A DNA stretch of 64,000 bases, from assembly GCF_029910215.1 (NCBI RefSeq), contig NZ_CP110395.1, forward strand, positions 682,001-746,000, given 5' to 3'. Positions 11,068 through 20,710 of this stretch are shown here, one piece after another (within the stretch, counting starts at the first letter, position 1; each line of letters opens with the position of its first letter). A program made the translations under genes and the position numbers. Under the pieces are notes generated by a model that was not told where the DNA came from, ran no database searches, and worked only from the letters and a program-made list of their open reading frames with translations. Origin of the DNA: Paraburkholderia sp. D15. Its GTDB lineage: Bacteria; Pseudomonadota; Gammaproteobacteria; Burkholderiales; Burkholderiaceae.

Positions 11068-11073
11068 TATAAT
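11068..11073 (+). promoter_or_regulatory. candidate -10 box of hemH
   Basis: A perfect TATAAT lies 51 bases before the hemH ATG inside an otherwise GC-rich gap. The stretch 17 bases upstream does not resemble TTGACA, so the promoter would depend on other contacts or an activator. Confidence 0.35.
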
Positions 11074-11124
11074 GAAACCCATCTGAAACCGACGCGCCGC
11101 TCGAAGCGGCGACTTCCGCTGCCT

Positions 11125-12195
11125 ATGCGCTTCGACCTCGAGCGGCCCTCGCAGAACGCCACGTCACATCGTGTCGCCGTGCTGCTGATCAATCTCGGTA
11201 CGCCCGACGCGCCGACGCCGCGCGCCGTCCGCCGCTATCTCGCGCAGTTTCTGTCCGACCCCCGCGTGGTGGAAATTCCGTCGCTGTTGTGGCAGATCAT
11301 CCTGCGCCTGTTGATCCTGCCGTTTCGCAGTCCGGCATCGGCGAAGAAGTACGCTGCGGTCTGGATGCCCGAAGGCTCGCCACTACGGGTTCATACGGAA
11401 AAGCAGGTGGAGGGCTTGCGCCATCTGCTGCAGTTGAACGACTACACGGTGCTGGTCGATTACGCGATGCGTTACGGCACGCCGGGCATTCCGGCAATGC
11501 TGAATCAACTGAAGCTGGCGGGCGCCGAGCGCGTGCTGCTGGTGCCCATGTATCCGCAGTACTCGTCCTCGACCACCGCGACGGCGTTCGACGACGCATT
11601 CTCCGCGCTCAAGCGCATGCGCAATCAGCCGGAAATCCGCACGGTGCGCCAGTACGCGGATCACCCCGCTTACATCGCCGCGCTGGCCGCGCAGGTGCAT
11701 CAATACTGGCAGCAGCACGGACGGCCCGATTTCGCGTCCGGCGACAAGCTCGTGCTGAGTTTTCACGGCGTACCCAAGCGCACGATGGATCTGGGCGATC
11801 CCTACCACGAGCAATGCCAGCAGACCGGCGCACTGCTGATGCAGGCGCTCGAACTGACGCCGGTGGAATGCCGCATCACCTTCCAGTCGCGTTTCGGCAA
11901 GGCGGAATGGCTGCAACCGTACACGGCGCCGACGCTCAAGGAACTGGGCGCGGCGGGCGTGCGGCGCGCCGACGTGTTCTGCCCGGGCTTCACCGCCGAT
12001 TGCCTGGAAACGATCGAGGAAATCGGCATGGAAGTGCGCGACGAATTCCTGCATGCGGGCGGCAAGGAGTTTCACCGGATTGCCTGTCTGAACGCATCGC
12101 AGCCGTGGATCGCCGCGCTCGGCGAAATCGTCGCGCAGAATCTGCAAGGCTGGCCGGTGCTGGCCTTGCCGGTGCCGCATACCACGGGAGCTTGA
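11125..12195 (+). CDS. hemH: ferrochelatase
   Basis: This 356-residue enzyme inserts Fe2+ into protoporphyrin IX, the last step of heme synthesis. The N-terminal [11 protein letters not shown], the catalytic histidine motif SFHGVPKR and the C-terminal [15 protein letters not shown] are all present. The ATG at 11125 gives the normal family length; the open frame continues upstream to 11017 without family similarity. hsp15 follows after 8 bases, so the two are probably co-transcribed. Confidence 0.97.
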   Translation: MRFDLERPSQNATSHRVAVLLINLGTPDAPTPRAVRRYLAQFLSDPRVVEIPSLLWQIILRLLILPFRSPASAKKYAAVWMPEGSPLRVHTEKQVEGLRHLLQLNDYTVLVDYAMRYGTPGIPAMLNQLKLAGAERVLLVPMYPQYSSSTTATAFDDAFSALKRMRNQPEIRTVRQYADHPAYIAALAAQVHQYWQQHGRPDFASGDKLVLSFHGVPKRTMDLGDPYHEQCQQTGALLMQALELTPVECRITFQSRFGKAEWLQPYTAPTLKELGAAGVRRADVFCPGFTADCLETIEEIGMEVRDEFLHAGGKEFHRIACLNASQPWIAALGEIVAQNLQGWPVLALPVPHTTGA

Positions 12196-12203
12196 GCAGG
12201 CCG

Positions 12204-12611
12204 ATGAACTACCGGATTTCAACCGACGCGGGCGCCAGACTGCGCATCGACAAATGGCTGTGGGCGGCGCGCTTCTTCAAGACGCGTTCGCTCGCCGCGG
12301 ATGCGGTCGACAAGGGGCATGTGCGGATCGGCGGCGCGGCGGTGAAGCCGTCGAAAGACGTGCGCGTAGGCGATCTGGTCGAGATCGAGATCGAACGGAT
12401 TGTCTGGCAGGTGGAAGTGCTGGGCGTCTGCGACGTGCGCGGGCCGGCGAGCGTCGCGCAGACGCTCTATGCGGAAACTGAGGAAAGCAAGGTGAAGCGG
12501 CAGGTCGAGCAGGAGCGGCGCAAAACGTATCGCGAGCCGGCCGCCGAATTGCATGGACGGCCGACCAAGCGCGACCGGCGCACTATCGACAGATTTTCAG
12601 GTGGGGATTGA
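12204..12611 (+). CDS. hslR: heat shock protein 15, S4-domain RNA-binding protein
   Basis: The 135-residue protein contains an S4 RNA-binding domain (RIDKWLWAARFFKTRSLAAD, residues about 14-33, then the VRIGGAAVKPSKDV loop) and a basic C-terminal tail. Hsp15 relatives bind free 50S subunits that carry a stalled nascent chain. It sits 8 bases after hemH and just upstream of the grpE-dnaK-dnaJ region, which fits a heat-shock role. Its last 29 bases overlap a small reading frame on the other strand. Confidence 0.93.
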   Translation: MNYRISTDAGARLRIDKWLWAARFFKTRSLAADAVDKGHVRIGGAAVKPSKDVRVGDLVEIEIERIVWQVEVLGVCDVRGPASVAQTLYAETEESKVKRQVEQERRKTYREPAAELHGRPTKRDRRTIDRFSGGD

Positions 12612-12744
12612 ACAGTTGTTCCATGGTCGCGTGCACACCGCCGTATTCGGTGGTGTGATCGTTGACAGCCCCGGACATGCAGATGGTCGTGGTGCCCAAA
12701 ATCAGTACCAAAGCGACCACCGAGATTGCGAAGGTCAGTTTCAC
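12583..12744 (-). CDS. possible 53-residue secreted or membrane peptide
   Basis: A short frame starts with GTG at 12744 and is preceded four bases away by the purine-rich GGGGAG. The product begins with a positively charged residue and a hydrophobic run (MKLTFAISVVALVLILG), then small polar residues, so it resembles a signal peptide or single membrane helix followed by a mature part of about 28 residues with the C-terminus HLKICR. It overlaps the hsp15 end in antisense. I do not recognise a family. Support is the ribosome site plus the signal-like start; it could be chance. Confidence 0.5.
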   Translation of the reverse strand: MKLTFAISVVALVLILGTTTICMSGAVNDHTTEYGGVHATMEQLFNPHLKICR

Positions 12745-12979
12745 GGTACTCCCCTTGGGAAGATTCAGGACGGAAACGGGCGGATCAGGCGAATCGGTGG
12801 AATTGCAAAGGTCGGTAAGGCTTACGTCAGATTAGGGTTAACGTGTCTTTTTCGACGCTTTAATGGAGCATAGGCGAGTTGCCGTCCGCACTCAATCTCA
12901 ATCTGATTGCTTCGCAATAATGGTTGTAACCGGGCATTTCGGGCGCCCGTCGGCGACTTGAAAAGTTCCGCGAGACCCG
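12745..12979. other. intergenic region upstream of grpE
   Basis: Together with the following 150 bases this gap separates the small antisense frame from grpE. It is AT-richer near 12820-12920. No open frame with a ribosome site was seen here. Confidence 0.35.
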
Positions 12980-13007
12980 CTTGAAATGGGTCTTTCCGGC
13001 CCCATCT
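12980..13007 (+). promoter_or_regulatory. sigma-32 heat-shock promoter of grpE
   Basis: CTTGAA at 12980-12985 and CCCCATCT at 13000-13007 are separated by exactly 14 bases, which matches the sigma-32 consensus (CTTGAA, 13-15 bases, CCCCATNT) almost perfectly. It lies about 120 bases before the grpE ATG and probably drives grpE and the downstream thioredoxin-like gene, perhaps also dnaK. Confidence 0.85.
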
Positions 13008-13128
13008 GCCGTTTCGATATGCGGTGGCGCGCCAGCGAGTCTGTCGCTATTTTGCAACGCACAAATCGCGGCCCAGTTCGCGCACTGCCACTACCGTTGG
13101 TTTTTACTTTTTTACGACTTTCAGCGAC

Positions 13129-13713
13129 ATGGAAAACACGCAAGAGAACCCGACGAGCCAGAATCCCACGCCCGCGGACGAAGCCGCGCGCCAGGCCGCC
13201 GAGGCTGCGGCAGCGCCGCAGGAGGCTGCCGCCAATGCCGCGCCGGAGGAAGGCGCACATGCCGAGCAGGCCGCGCTGGCCGAAGCTCAGGCCAGGATCG
13301 CCGAGTTGCAGGAAAGCTTCCTGCGCGCGAAAGCCGAGACCGAAAACGTGCGTCGTCGCGCGCAGGAAGACGTGACCAAGGCGCACAAGTTCGCGATCGA
13401 AAGCTTTGCCGAGCATCTGCTGCCGGTGGTCGATAGCCTCGAAGCGGCCGTCGCTCACTCGTCCGACGATCTGCAGAAGGTGCGCGAAGGTGTCGAGCTG
13501 ACGCTGCGTCAGTTGACCGGCGCGCTGGAAAAGGGCCGCGTCGTCGCACTGAACCCGGTCGGCGAAAAGTTCGACCCGCATCGCCATCAGGCTATTTCGA
13601 TGGTGCCGGCCGATCAGGAGCCGAACACCGTCGTCGCGGTGCTGCAAAAGGGTTTCGTCATCGCCGACCGCGTGCTGCGTCCGGCGCTCGTTACCGTCGC
13701 GGCGCCGAAGTAA
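13129..13713 (+). CDS. grpE: nucleotide exchange factor GrpE
   Basis: A 194-residue co-chaperone that releases ADP from DnaK. An acidic, alanine-rich N-terminal tail (residues 1-50) is followed by the long dimerisation helix and the C-terminal beta domain with the motif [16 protein letters not shown] use the ATG at 13129; the frame opens earlier, inside the promoter region. It is followed by a thioredoxin-like gene and dnaK, the usual order in this group. Confidence 0.96.
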   Translation: MENTQENPTSQNPTPADEAARQAAEAAAAPQEAAANAAPEEGAHAEQAALAEAQARIAELQESFLRAKAETENVRRRAQEDVTKAHKFAIESFAEHLLPVVDSLEAAVAHSSDDLQKVREGVELTLRQLTGALEKGRVVALNPVGEKFDPHRHQAISMVPADQEPNTVVAVLQKGFVIADRVLRPALVTVAAPK

Positions 13714-13855
13714 ACGCGTCGTCGCGAGGCGCTACGAAACTGCGAAGCCGCGAAGACGTGAAACGCCACGAATCCTTCCGGGTTCGTTCCGGCCGTTTCA
13801 TGTCGTAGCCGGCTGGTAGCGGGCCCGTAGCCGTCGCGCCTGGGCAAACACCGCC

Positions 13856-14317
13856 ATGGCGAACCTTCCCGTCGACGCAACCGCCTTCGCCGTCTTCGAT
13901 ATGCAGGAACTCGGCGCCGAATCGTTCGACGCCGAACTGGCCGAAGCCGGCGACGATCTCGCCGTCGTGTTCTTCTGGGGCATCGACTGCTTCAACTGCG
14001 AGATCGCGAAGAAAGCGATGCTGGCCCGTCCCGACGCGATCCGTGCGCTCGGGCTCAGGTGGTTCCACAGCAATGTGTACGAGCACCGCGAGTTGGGCCG
14101 GCGCTTCGGGCTTCATGGCGTGCCGACGTGGTTCTTCTTCCATCGGGGCAAACGGCTCGGCCGGGCGACTGGCTGGCATGGCCTCGCGCAGTTCGAAGCG
14201 GCGGTCGCGGCGGCTCGGGAAAAGATCCGGACAGCTGCTCCCGGCGTGTCGAACGGTGACCCGGCAAGCGACGACACCCCAAATGGTGAAAAAAGCGGCA
14301 AAAGTTCGATCGATTGA
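13856..14317 (+). CDS. thioredoxin-family protein
   Basis: The 153-residue protein has a thioredoxin fold with redox motif CFNC at residues 45-48 (after WGID) and the cis-proline segment GVPTWFFF. No signal peptide is seen, so it should act in the cytoplasm. Its place between grpE and dnaK, in a heat-shock context, suggests a role in protein redox repair during stress, but no substrate can be read from the sequence. The C-terminal 30 residues are polar and probably disordered. Confidence 0.85.
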   Translation: MANLPVDATAFAVFDMQELGAESFDAELAEAGDDLAVVFFWGIDCFNCEIAKKAMLARPDAIRALGLRWFHSNVYEHRELGRRFGLHGVPTWFFFHRGKRLGRATGWHGLAQFEAAVAAAREKIRTAAPGVSNGDPASDDTPNGEKSGKSSID

Positions 14318-14328
14318 AAAAAATTAAA

Positions 14329-14376
14329 GACCGCATCGCAAAAAAGGTCTTGAAAACGATGCGGTCGCACTTATGT
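14329..14376 (+). promoter_or_regulatory. hairpin plus sigma-32-like promoter before dnaK
   Basis: GACCGCATCG (14329-14338) and CGATGCGGTC (14357-14366) are perfect inverted repeats. CTTGAA at 14349-14354 lies in the loop and ACTTATGT follows 14 bases later at 14369-14376, a weaker match to the sigma-32 -10 box. An A-rich run on the upstream side would give a T-tail for leftward transcription, so the hairpin could also be a leftward terminator. It sits about 100 bases before the dnaK ATG. Confidence 0.5.
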
Positions 14377-14471
14377 TGAGTGCAGGTTAGGAATTGAGAG
14401 CGGATCGCCTTGCCGCCAATGCGCAAAACAGGGCGATTCCCGCAGCGATCAAAGTCAGGAGAACAGTAAAA

Positions 14472-16424
14472 ATGGGCAAAATCATCGGCATCGACCTCGG
14501 CACGACCAACTCGTGCGTGGCGATCATGGAAGGCAATTCGGTCAAGGTGATCGAGAACTCGGAAGGCGCGCGCACCACGCCGTCGATCATCGCTTACATG
14601 GAAGACGGCGAGATTCTCGTCGGCGCGCCCGCGAAGCGTCAGTCGGTCACGAACCCGAAGAACACGCTGTACGCGGTCAAGCGCCTGATCGGCCGCCGCT
14701 TCGAAGAAAAGGAAGTACAGAAAGACATCGCGCTGATGCCGTACAAGATCATGAAGGCCGATAACGGCGACGCATGGATCGAAGTGCGCGACCAGAAGCT
14801 GGCGCCGCCGCAAATCTCGGCGGAAACGCTGCGCAAGATGAAGAAGACCGCTGAAGACTACCTCGGCGAGCCGGTCACCGAAGCCGTGATCACGGTTCCC
14901 GCGTACTTCAACGACAGCCAGCGTCAGGCCACCAAAGACGCCGGCCGCATCGCCGGTCTGGAAGTCAAGCGCATCATCAACGAACCGACCGCTGCCGCGC
15001 TGGCATTCGGTCTGGACAAGGCCGAAAAGGGCGACCGCAAGATCGCGGTGTATGACCTGGGCGGCGGTACGTTCGACGTGTCGATCATCGAAATCGCCGA
15101 TGTCGACGGTGAAATGCAGTTTGAAGTGCTGTCCACGAACGGCGATACGTTCCTCGGCGGTGAAGACTTCGACCAGCGCATCATTGATTACATCATCAGC
15201 GAGTTCAAGAAGGAGCAGGGCGTCGATCTGTCGAAAGACGTGCTCGCGCTGCAACGCCTGAAGGAATCGGCTGAAAAGGCAAAGATCGAACTGTCGTCGA
15301 GCCAGCAGACCGAAATCAACCTGCCGTACATCACGGCCGACGCGTCGGGTCCGAAGCACTTGAACCTGAAGATCACGCGCGCCAAGCTGGAAGCGCTGGT
15401 CGAAGAGCTGATCGAGCGCACCATCGAGCCTTGCCGCATGGCGATCAAGGACGCGGGCGTGAAGGTCGGCGAAATCGACGACGTGATTCTGGTCGGCGGT
15501 ATGACCCGCATGCCGAAGGTGCAGGAAAAGGTTAAGGAATTCTTCGGCAAGGATCCGCGCCGCGACGTGAACCCGGACGAAGCCGTGGCCGTGGGCGCCG
15601 CGATTCAAGGTCAGGTTCTGTCGGGCGACCGCAAGGACGTTCTGCTGCTCGACGTGACCCCGCTGTCGCTCGGCATCGAAACGCTCGGCGGCGTGATGAC
15701 CAAGATGATCAACAAGAACACCACGATCCCGACCAAGCACGCACAGGTCTACTCGACGGCTGACGACAATCAGAGCGCCGTGACGATCAAGGTGTTCCAG
15801 GGCGAACGCGAAATGGCAGCCGGCAACAAGCTGCTCGGCGAGTTCAACCTCGAAGGTATTCCGCCGGCACCGCGCGGCACGCCGCAGATCGAAGTGAGCT
15901 TCGACATCGACGCGAACGGCATTCTGCACGTCGGCGCGAAGGACAAGGCAACCGGCAAGGAAAACCGCATCACGATCAAGGCGAACTCGGGTCTGTCCGA
16001 AGCCGAAATCGAAAAGATGGTGAAGGACGCGGAAGCGAACGCGGAAGAAGATCACAAGCTGCGTGAGCTGGCCGATGCCCGCAACCAGGGCGACGCGCTG
16101 GTCCACAGCACGAAGAAGGCGCTCACCGAATACGGCGACAAGCTGGAAGCCGGCGAGAAGGAAGCGATCGAAACCGCGCTGAAGGATCTCGAAGAAACGC
16201 TGAAGAGCGGTTCGAGCGACAAGGCCGCGATCGAAGCCAAGATCGAAGTCGTGGCCACCGCTTCGCAGAAGATGGGCGAAAAGATGTACGCGGACATGCA
16301 GGCAGCGCAGGGTGCCGAAGCAGCGGCAGCAGGTGCGGCGGGCGCGGGTGCATCGGCGGGCGGCGCGAGCCAGCAGCAGGATGACGTGGTCGACGCCGAG
16401 TTCAAGGAAGTCAAGAAAGACTAA
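14472..16424 (+). CDS. dnaK: chaperone DnaK (Hsp70)
   Basis: The 650-residue protein has the Hsp70 ATPase signatures [13 protein letters not shown] at the N-terminus, [12 protein letters not shown] near residue 195 and the phosphate-2 stretch [13 protein letters not shown] near 340, then the substrate-binding domain and an acidic C-terminal tail [19 protein letters not shown] lies 9 bases before the ATG at 14472; the frame opens earlier but without similarity. dnaJ follows after 271 bases. Confidence 0.98.
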   Translation: MGKIIGIDLGTTNSCVAIMEGNSVKVIENSEGARTTPSIIAYMEDGEILVGAPAKRQSVTNPKNTLYAVKRLIGRRFEEKEVQKDIALMPYKIMKADNGDAWIEVRDQKLAPPQISAETLRKMKKTAEDYLGEPVTEAVITVPAYFNDSQRQATKDAGRIAGLEVKRIINEPTAAALAFGLDKAEKGDRKIAVYDLGGGTFDVSIIEIADVDGEMQFEVLSTNGDTFLGGEDFDQRIIDYIISEFKKEQGVDLSKDVLALQRLKESAEKAKIELSSSQQTEINLPYITADASGPKHLNLKITRAKLEALVEELIERTIEPCRMAIKDAGVKVGEIDDVILVGGMTRMPKVQEKVKEFFGKDPRRDVNPDEAVAVGAAIQGQVLSGDRKDVLLLDVTPLSLGIETLGGVMTKMINKNTTIPTKHAQVYSTADDNQSAVTIKVFQGEREMAAGNKLLGEFNLEGIPPAPRGTPQIEVSFDIDANGILHVGAKDKATGKENRITIKANSGLSEAEIEKMVKDAEANAEEDHKLRELADARNQGDALVHSTKKALTEYGDKLEAGEKEAIETALKDLEETLKSGSSDKAAIEAKIEVVATASQKMGEKMYADMQAAQGAEAAAAGAAGAGASAGGASQQQDDVVDAEFKEVKKD

Positions 16425-16450
16425 AGCCAGGTCGCATTTCGACCGTAAAG

Positions 16451-16472
16451 CCGCACACGTCACCGTGTGCGG
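16451..16472 (+). terminator. hairpin after dnaK
   Basis: CCGCACACG, loop TCAC, CGTGTGCGG form a perfect 9-base-pair stem 26 bases after the dnaK stop. There is no T-run behind it, so it may be an mRNA-stabilising or attenuating hairpin and not a full terminator; dnaJ continues in the same direction. Confidence 0.5.
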
Positions 16473-16695
16473 CCCGGCTGCACAAATCGCCGTACCCGTC
16501 CGGGCCGCGGCAAACGTGCAAAAGCGGTTATCACGCCTGGCGAGCCTTTTGGGGCTCTCCGGGCACATTTGTTTTATGGAGGACGTTGTTTCAAGCCGGT
16601 TTCGGGCGGCAAAAAATAACGGCCGGACGAGTCGCAAGACTCCAGCATTCAAGAGGAGCCACCGCGTCGCATCGCGCGAGTGGCGTTGAACCGAT

Positions 16696-17838
16696 ATGGC
16701 GAAACGGGATTACTACGAGGTTCTGGGCGTCGCGAAGAACGCGAGCGACGACGAAATCAAGAAGGCTTATCGCAAGCTGGCGATGAAGCACCACCCCGAC
16801 CGCAATCCGGGCAACAAGGATGCGGAAGAGCATTTCAAAGAGGTGAAGGAAGCCTATGAAATGCTGTCGGACTCGCAAAAGCGTGCCGCGTACGACCAGT
16901 ACGGCCACGCGGGCGTCGATCCGAACATGGGCGGCGCCGGGGCACAGGGCTTCGGCGGTTTTGCCGACGCATTCGGCGACATTTTCGGCGACATCTTCGG
17001 CCAGGCGGCCGGCGGTGGCGCACGCGGGGGCGGCGGTCGCGCCGGCCCGCAGGTGTATCGCGGCGCGGATCTGCGCTACAGCATGGAAATCACGCTGGAA
17101 CAGGCCGCGCACGGGTACGACACGCAGATTCGCGTGCCCAGCTGGGTCTCGTGCGAGAACTGTCATGGCTCGGGTGCCAAGCCCGGTACCAAGCCGGAAA
17201 CCTGCCCGACCTGTAGCGGTTCGGGTTCGGTGCGGATGTCGCAAGGCTTTTTCAGCATCCAGCAGACTTGCCCGAAGTGCCACGGCACCGGTACGTATAT
17301 CCCCGATCCGTGCGGCCATTGCCACGGCGCGGGCAAGGTGAAGGAAACCAAGACGCTCGAAGTCAAGATCCCCGCGGGTATCGACGACGGCATGCGCATC
17401 CGCTCGGCCGGTAATGGCGAGCCGGGTATCAACGGCGGTCCGTCCGGCGATCTGTACGTCGAGATTCACATCAAGCAGCACTCGGTGTTCGAACGCGACG
17501 GCGACGACCTGCACTGCCAGATGCCGATTCCGTTCACCACGGCGGCGCTCGGCGGCGAAATCGAAGTGCCGACCCTCGCGGGCCGCGCCAGCTTCACCGT
17601 CCCCGAAGGCACGCAGTCGGGCAAGACATTCCGTTTGCGCGGCAAGGGTATCAAGGGTTTGCGTTCGAGCATTGCCGGTGATCTGTACGTGCACGTTCAG
17701 GTCGAAACGCCGGTCAAGCTCACCGAGTCGCAGCGCGAGTTGCTTCAGCAGTTCGAGAAGGCGCTGGTGGAAGGCGGCTCGCGGCATAGCCCGCAAAGCA
17801 AGAGCTGGTTTGACCGCGTGAAGAGCTTCTTCGATTAA
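16696..17838 (+). CDS. dnaJ: chaperone DnaJ (Hsp40)
   Basis: A 380-residue class I J-protein. The J domain (residues about 5-70) has the HPD motif in KHHPDRNPG, followed by a glycine/phenylalanine linker, four zinc-binding CxxCxGxG repeats starting near residue 153 ([32 protein letters not shown]) and the C-terminal peptide-binding domains. It stimulates the DnaK ATPase and delivers substrates. Only 25 bases separate it from the pabB-pabC fusion start. Confidence 0.98.
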   Translation: MAKRDYYEVLGVAKNASDDEIKKAYRKLAMKHHPDRNPGNKDAEEHFKEVKEAYEMLSDSQKRAAYDQYGHAGVDPNMGGAGAQGFGGFADAFGDIFGDIFGQAAGGGARGGGGRAGPQVYRGADLRYSMEITLEQAAHGYDTQIRVPSWVSCENCHGSGAKPGTKPETCPTCSGSGSVRMSQGFFSIQQTCPKCHGTGTYIPDPCGHCHGAGKVKETKTLEVKIPAGIDDGMRIRSAGNGEPGINGGPSGDLYVEIHIKQHSVFERDGDDLHCQMPIPFTTAALGGEIEVPTLAGRASFTVPEGTQSGKTFRLRGKGIKGLRSSIAGDLYVHVQVETPVKLTESQRELLQQFEKALVEGGSRHSPQSKSWFDRVKSFFD

Positions 17839-17863
17839 TGGCAGGTTGAGGTTGGCGGTAAGC

Positions 17864-19765
17864 ATGACGGCAGATGAGCGCAGCGCGGTTTTCGCGTTGC
17901 TCGACGATTGCGACGCGACGGCGGCGCGCCGTTCGAGTCGTCTGTACACGGGTTTTGTGCGGGAACGGGTTTGCGTGGATGCGGCGCAGCTCGAAACCGT
18001 CTGCGAATCCGTGGCGGCAGACGCCCGGCGTGGTCTGCATGCCGTCGTGCTAGCCGACTATGAATTTGGACGGAATCTTCTCGGTGGCGATTCGCGTCTG
18101 CATCCGGAAACGCAGCGTGGCGATGCCTCGCTGCGTTTTTTATCGTTCGAACGTTGTGAAAAGCTGGCGCGTGGCGAAGTCGATGCCTGGCTGATCGCGC
18201 GTGACGGCGGTGCGCTCGAACCGTCGGTGGCGGGCACGGCGAACGTGCGTGCGAGTGTCGAGCGCCAGCAGTTCGATGCGGCGATCGACGCCATTCACGC
18301 CGCGCTACGAGCCGGCGACTCCTACCAGATCAATTACACGTACCGGCTCGGGTTCGATGTGTTCGGTTCGTCTACCGCTTTGTATCGGCGGTTGAGGGCG
18401 AGGCAGCCGGTTCCGTACGGCGCGTTGATCGCGCTGCCGGGTGGTGATTGCGTGTTGTCGTGCTCGCCGGAGCTTTTCATCGAGAAGGCGGGCGCGACGT
18501 TGCGCGCGCGGCCGATGAAAGGCACCGCGCCGCGTTCCGACGATCCGCAAGCGGACCGCCGTGCGGCTGAGTTTCTCGCGAACGACCCGAAAAACCGCGC
18601 CGAGAACGTGATGATCGTCGATCTGCTGCGCAACGACGTTTCGCGTGTGGCGCAGACCGGCTCGGTCAAGGTGCCTGCGTTGTTCTCGGTCGAGCCGTAC
18701 GCGTCGGTCTGGCAGATGACGTCGACAGTGCAGGCCACGTTGCGGCCCGACGTGTCGTTTGCCGGTGTGCTGCGCGCGTTGTTTCCCTGCGGGTCGATCA
18801 CCGGCGCGCCGAAGCATCGGACGATGCAGTTGATCGATGAAATCGAGAGTACGCCGCGCGGGCTTTACACCGGCATGATCGGATGGTTCGATCCGGTCGT
18901 CGACGACGCGGCCACTGTTCAATGCGGCGACTTCTGCTTCTCCGTCGCGATCCGCACGCTGACGTTGCGCCCATCCCCGTCCGGTTCACACGGCGCGTTG
19001 CGCGGCACGATGGGCGTCGGCGCGGGCATCGTGCTCGACAGTGTGGCGGCCGACGAGTTTGCGGAGTGCCAATTGAAGGCGAGTTTTCTGACCGGCGCCG
19101 AGCCGGGCTTCGATCTGTTCGAGACGATGTACGCGACGCGCGAGGAAGGTGTCCGCTATTTATCGCGCCATCTTGACCGGCTTTCGCGTAGCGCTGCAAC
19201 CTTGGGTTTCAGGTTCGACGACGCCGGGCAGACGATTCGCGACCAGCTTGCCGCGAAGTGCGCGACATTGCCGGCGCAAATGCCGCATCGCATGCGGCTG
19301 GCGCTCAGCAAAAACGGTGCGATCAACCTGACCGCAGCGCCACTGACGCCGCTGCCGGAACAGGATGCGATTGGCGTTCTGCTCGCCTCCGATCACAGCT
19401 TCCCGGCGACCGACGCCACCGATCCGCTGCTGTGCCACAAAACCACCCATCGCGCGCAATACGATCGTGGCTGGCGCGAAGCCGAAGCGAAGGGCGCATT
19501 CGACACGCTGTTTTTCAACGATCGCGGCGAATTGACGGAAGGCGGTCGATCGAACGTGTTCGTGAAGCTGGCGGGAAAGTGGTGGACGCCGCCGCTCGCC
19601 TGCGGCGTGTTGCCCGGCGTGATGCGAAGTGTGCTGCTCGAAGAAGGTTCGAGCAGCCTGCAGGCGGTTGAAAAAGTCCTCACACGAGAAGACGTATTGG
19701 GCGCGGAAGCGCTACTTATCTGCAACGCGCTGCGCGGCGCGTTGCCCGCACGGATCATTCGCTAA
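17864..19765 (+). CDS. pabB: PabB-PabC fusion: aminodeoxychorismate synthase I / 4-amino-4-deoxychorismate lyase
   Basis: The 633-residue protein fuses two steps of p-aminobenzoate synthesis for folate. Residues up to about 370 are a chorismate-binding domain with the PabB lysine motif RPMKGTAPR and downstream CGSITGAPK. The rest is a class IV aminotransferase-fold lyase (start FDLFETMYAT, later NDRGELTEGGRSNVFV) that releases pyruvate. I chose the ATG at 17864; a TTG at 17846 is also in frame. The glutamine amidotransferase PabA is not in the window. It converges with panB; folK lies 2 kb away. Confidence 0.93.
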   Translation: MTADERSAVFALLDDCDATAARRSSRLYTGFVRERVCVDAAQLETVCESVAADARRGLHAVVLADYEFGRNLLGGDSRLHPETQRGDASLRFLSFERCEKLARGEVDAWLIARDGGALEPSVAGTANVRASVERQQFDAAIDAIHAALRAGDSYQINYTYRLGFDVFGSSTALYRRLRARQPVPYGALIALPGGDCVLSCSPELFIEKAGATLRARPMKGTAPRSDDPQADRRAAEFLANDPKNRAENVMIVDLLRNDVSRVAQTGSVKVPALFSVEPYASVWQMTSTVQATLRPDVSFAGVLRALFPCGSITGAPKHRTMQLIDEIESTPRGLYTGMIGWFDPVVDDAATVQCGDFCFSVAIRTLTLRPSPSGSHGALRGTMGVGAGIVLDSVAADEFAECQLKASFLTGAEPGFDLFETMYATREEGVRYLSRHLDRLSRSAATLGFRFDDAGQTIRDQLAAKCATLPAQMPHRMRLALSKNGAINLTAAPLTPLPEQDAIGVLLASDHSFPATDATDPLLCHKTTHRAQYDRGWREAEAKGAFDTLFFNDRGELTEGGRSNVFVKLAGKWWTPPLACGVLPGVMRSVLLEEGSSSLQAVEKVLTREDVLGAEALLICNALRGALPARIIR

Positions 19766-19858
19766 GAACTGGGAGAACTGGGTCGAAGCGCTTGTGTCCG
19801 ACGGCGTTTTGGATTCCCAGCAAAAGCGCCGAGTCCCGAAAAAACCCACCGGCCCTTC

Positions 19859-20674
19859 TCAAAACGTATGTTCCGGGCCAGGAAACGTCCCATCCTTCAC
19901 CGCGCGCACGTACGCTTCCACCGCGGCCTGAATCGTCGGCTGCCCCTGCATGAAATCCTTCACGAAGCGCGGCCGCTTGCCGGGGAAAATCCCCAGCATG
20001 TCGTGCAGCACCAGCACCTGACCCGAGCAATCGACACCCGCGCCGATCCCGATCGTCGGAATCCGCAACTGCTTCGTGACTTCCGTGCCAAGCTGCGAGG
20101 GCACCGCCTCGATCACGATCAACTGCGCGCCGGCCGCTTCGACGGCCAGTGAATCGCGCAGCAACTGGCTCGCGCCGGCTTCGGTCTTGCCTTGCACCTT
20201 GAAGCCGCCGAACGCGTGCACCGACTGCGGCGTCAGTCCAACGTGCGCGCACACCGGCACCGAACGCTCGACCAGAAAACGTATCGTGTCCGCCAGCCAT
20301 TCACCGCCTTCGAGCTTCACCATCTGCGCGCCCGCGCGCATCAATTCCACCGAATTGCGGAACGCCTCTTCCGGCGTGCCGTAGGTGCCGAACGGCAGAT
20401 CGGCGACCACCAGCGCCGACGGACGCACGCGCGCCACGCAAGCCGTGTGATACGCGATGTCGGCGAGCGTCACCGGCAGCGTCGTGGTCTGGCCTTGCAG
20501 CACGTTGCCGAGCGAATCGCCGATCAGCAGCACGTCGACACCCGAGCGGTCCAGCAACGCGGAAAAGCTCGCGTCGTAGCAGGTGAGCATCGCGATTTTT
20601 TCGCCGGCGTCGCGCATGGCCTGCAGCTTCGGCACGGTGATGGCGTTGCGGCTCGTTTCCTGCAAATAGGTCAT
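19859..20674 (-). CDS. panB: 3-methyl-2-oxobutanoate hydroxymethyltransferase
   Basis: A 271-residue enzyme that adds a hydroxymethyl group from methylene-tetrahydrofolate to ketoisovalerate, the first step to pantothenate. The metal-site motif [11 protein letters not shown] and the stretch [11 protein letters not shown] are clear. It is the last gene of the leftward folK-dNK-panB run; panC is not adjacent. A 93-base gap separates it from the converging pabB-pabC gene, with only an imperfect hairpin-like repeat at about 19804-19832. Confidence 0.96.
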   Translation of the reverse strand: MTYLQETSRNAITVPKLQAMRDAGEKIAMLTCYDASFSALLDRSGVDVLLIGDSLGNVLQGQTTTLPVTLADIAYHTACVARVRPSALVVADLPFGTYGTPEEAFRNSVELMRAGAQMVKLEGGEWLADTIRFLVERSVPVCAHVGLTPQSVHAFGGFKVQGKTEAGASQLLRDSLAVEAAGAQLIVIEAVPSQLGTEVTKQLRIPTIGIGAGVDCSGQVLVLHDMLGIFPGKRPRFVKDFMQGQPTIQAAVEAYVRAVKDGTFPGPEHTF

Positions 20675-20710
20675 GGGGTAATCCGTTGCAAAAGAAGGGG
20701 GCGCCGCCGC

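Noticed and set aside
14055..16652. Leftward frame of 865 codons under dnaK
   Set aside because: Antisense to a textbook DnaK; composition is typical of shadow frames (rich in Arg, His, Val, Leu).
19766..19858. Tandem GAACTGGGA repeat and weak hairpin between pabB-pabC and panB
   Set aside because: The repeat is only two short copies and the stem has a bulge and no good T-run, so I did not call a terminator.
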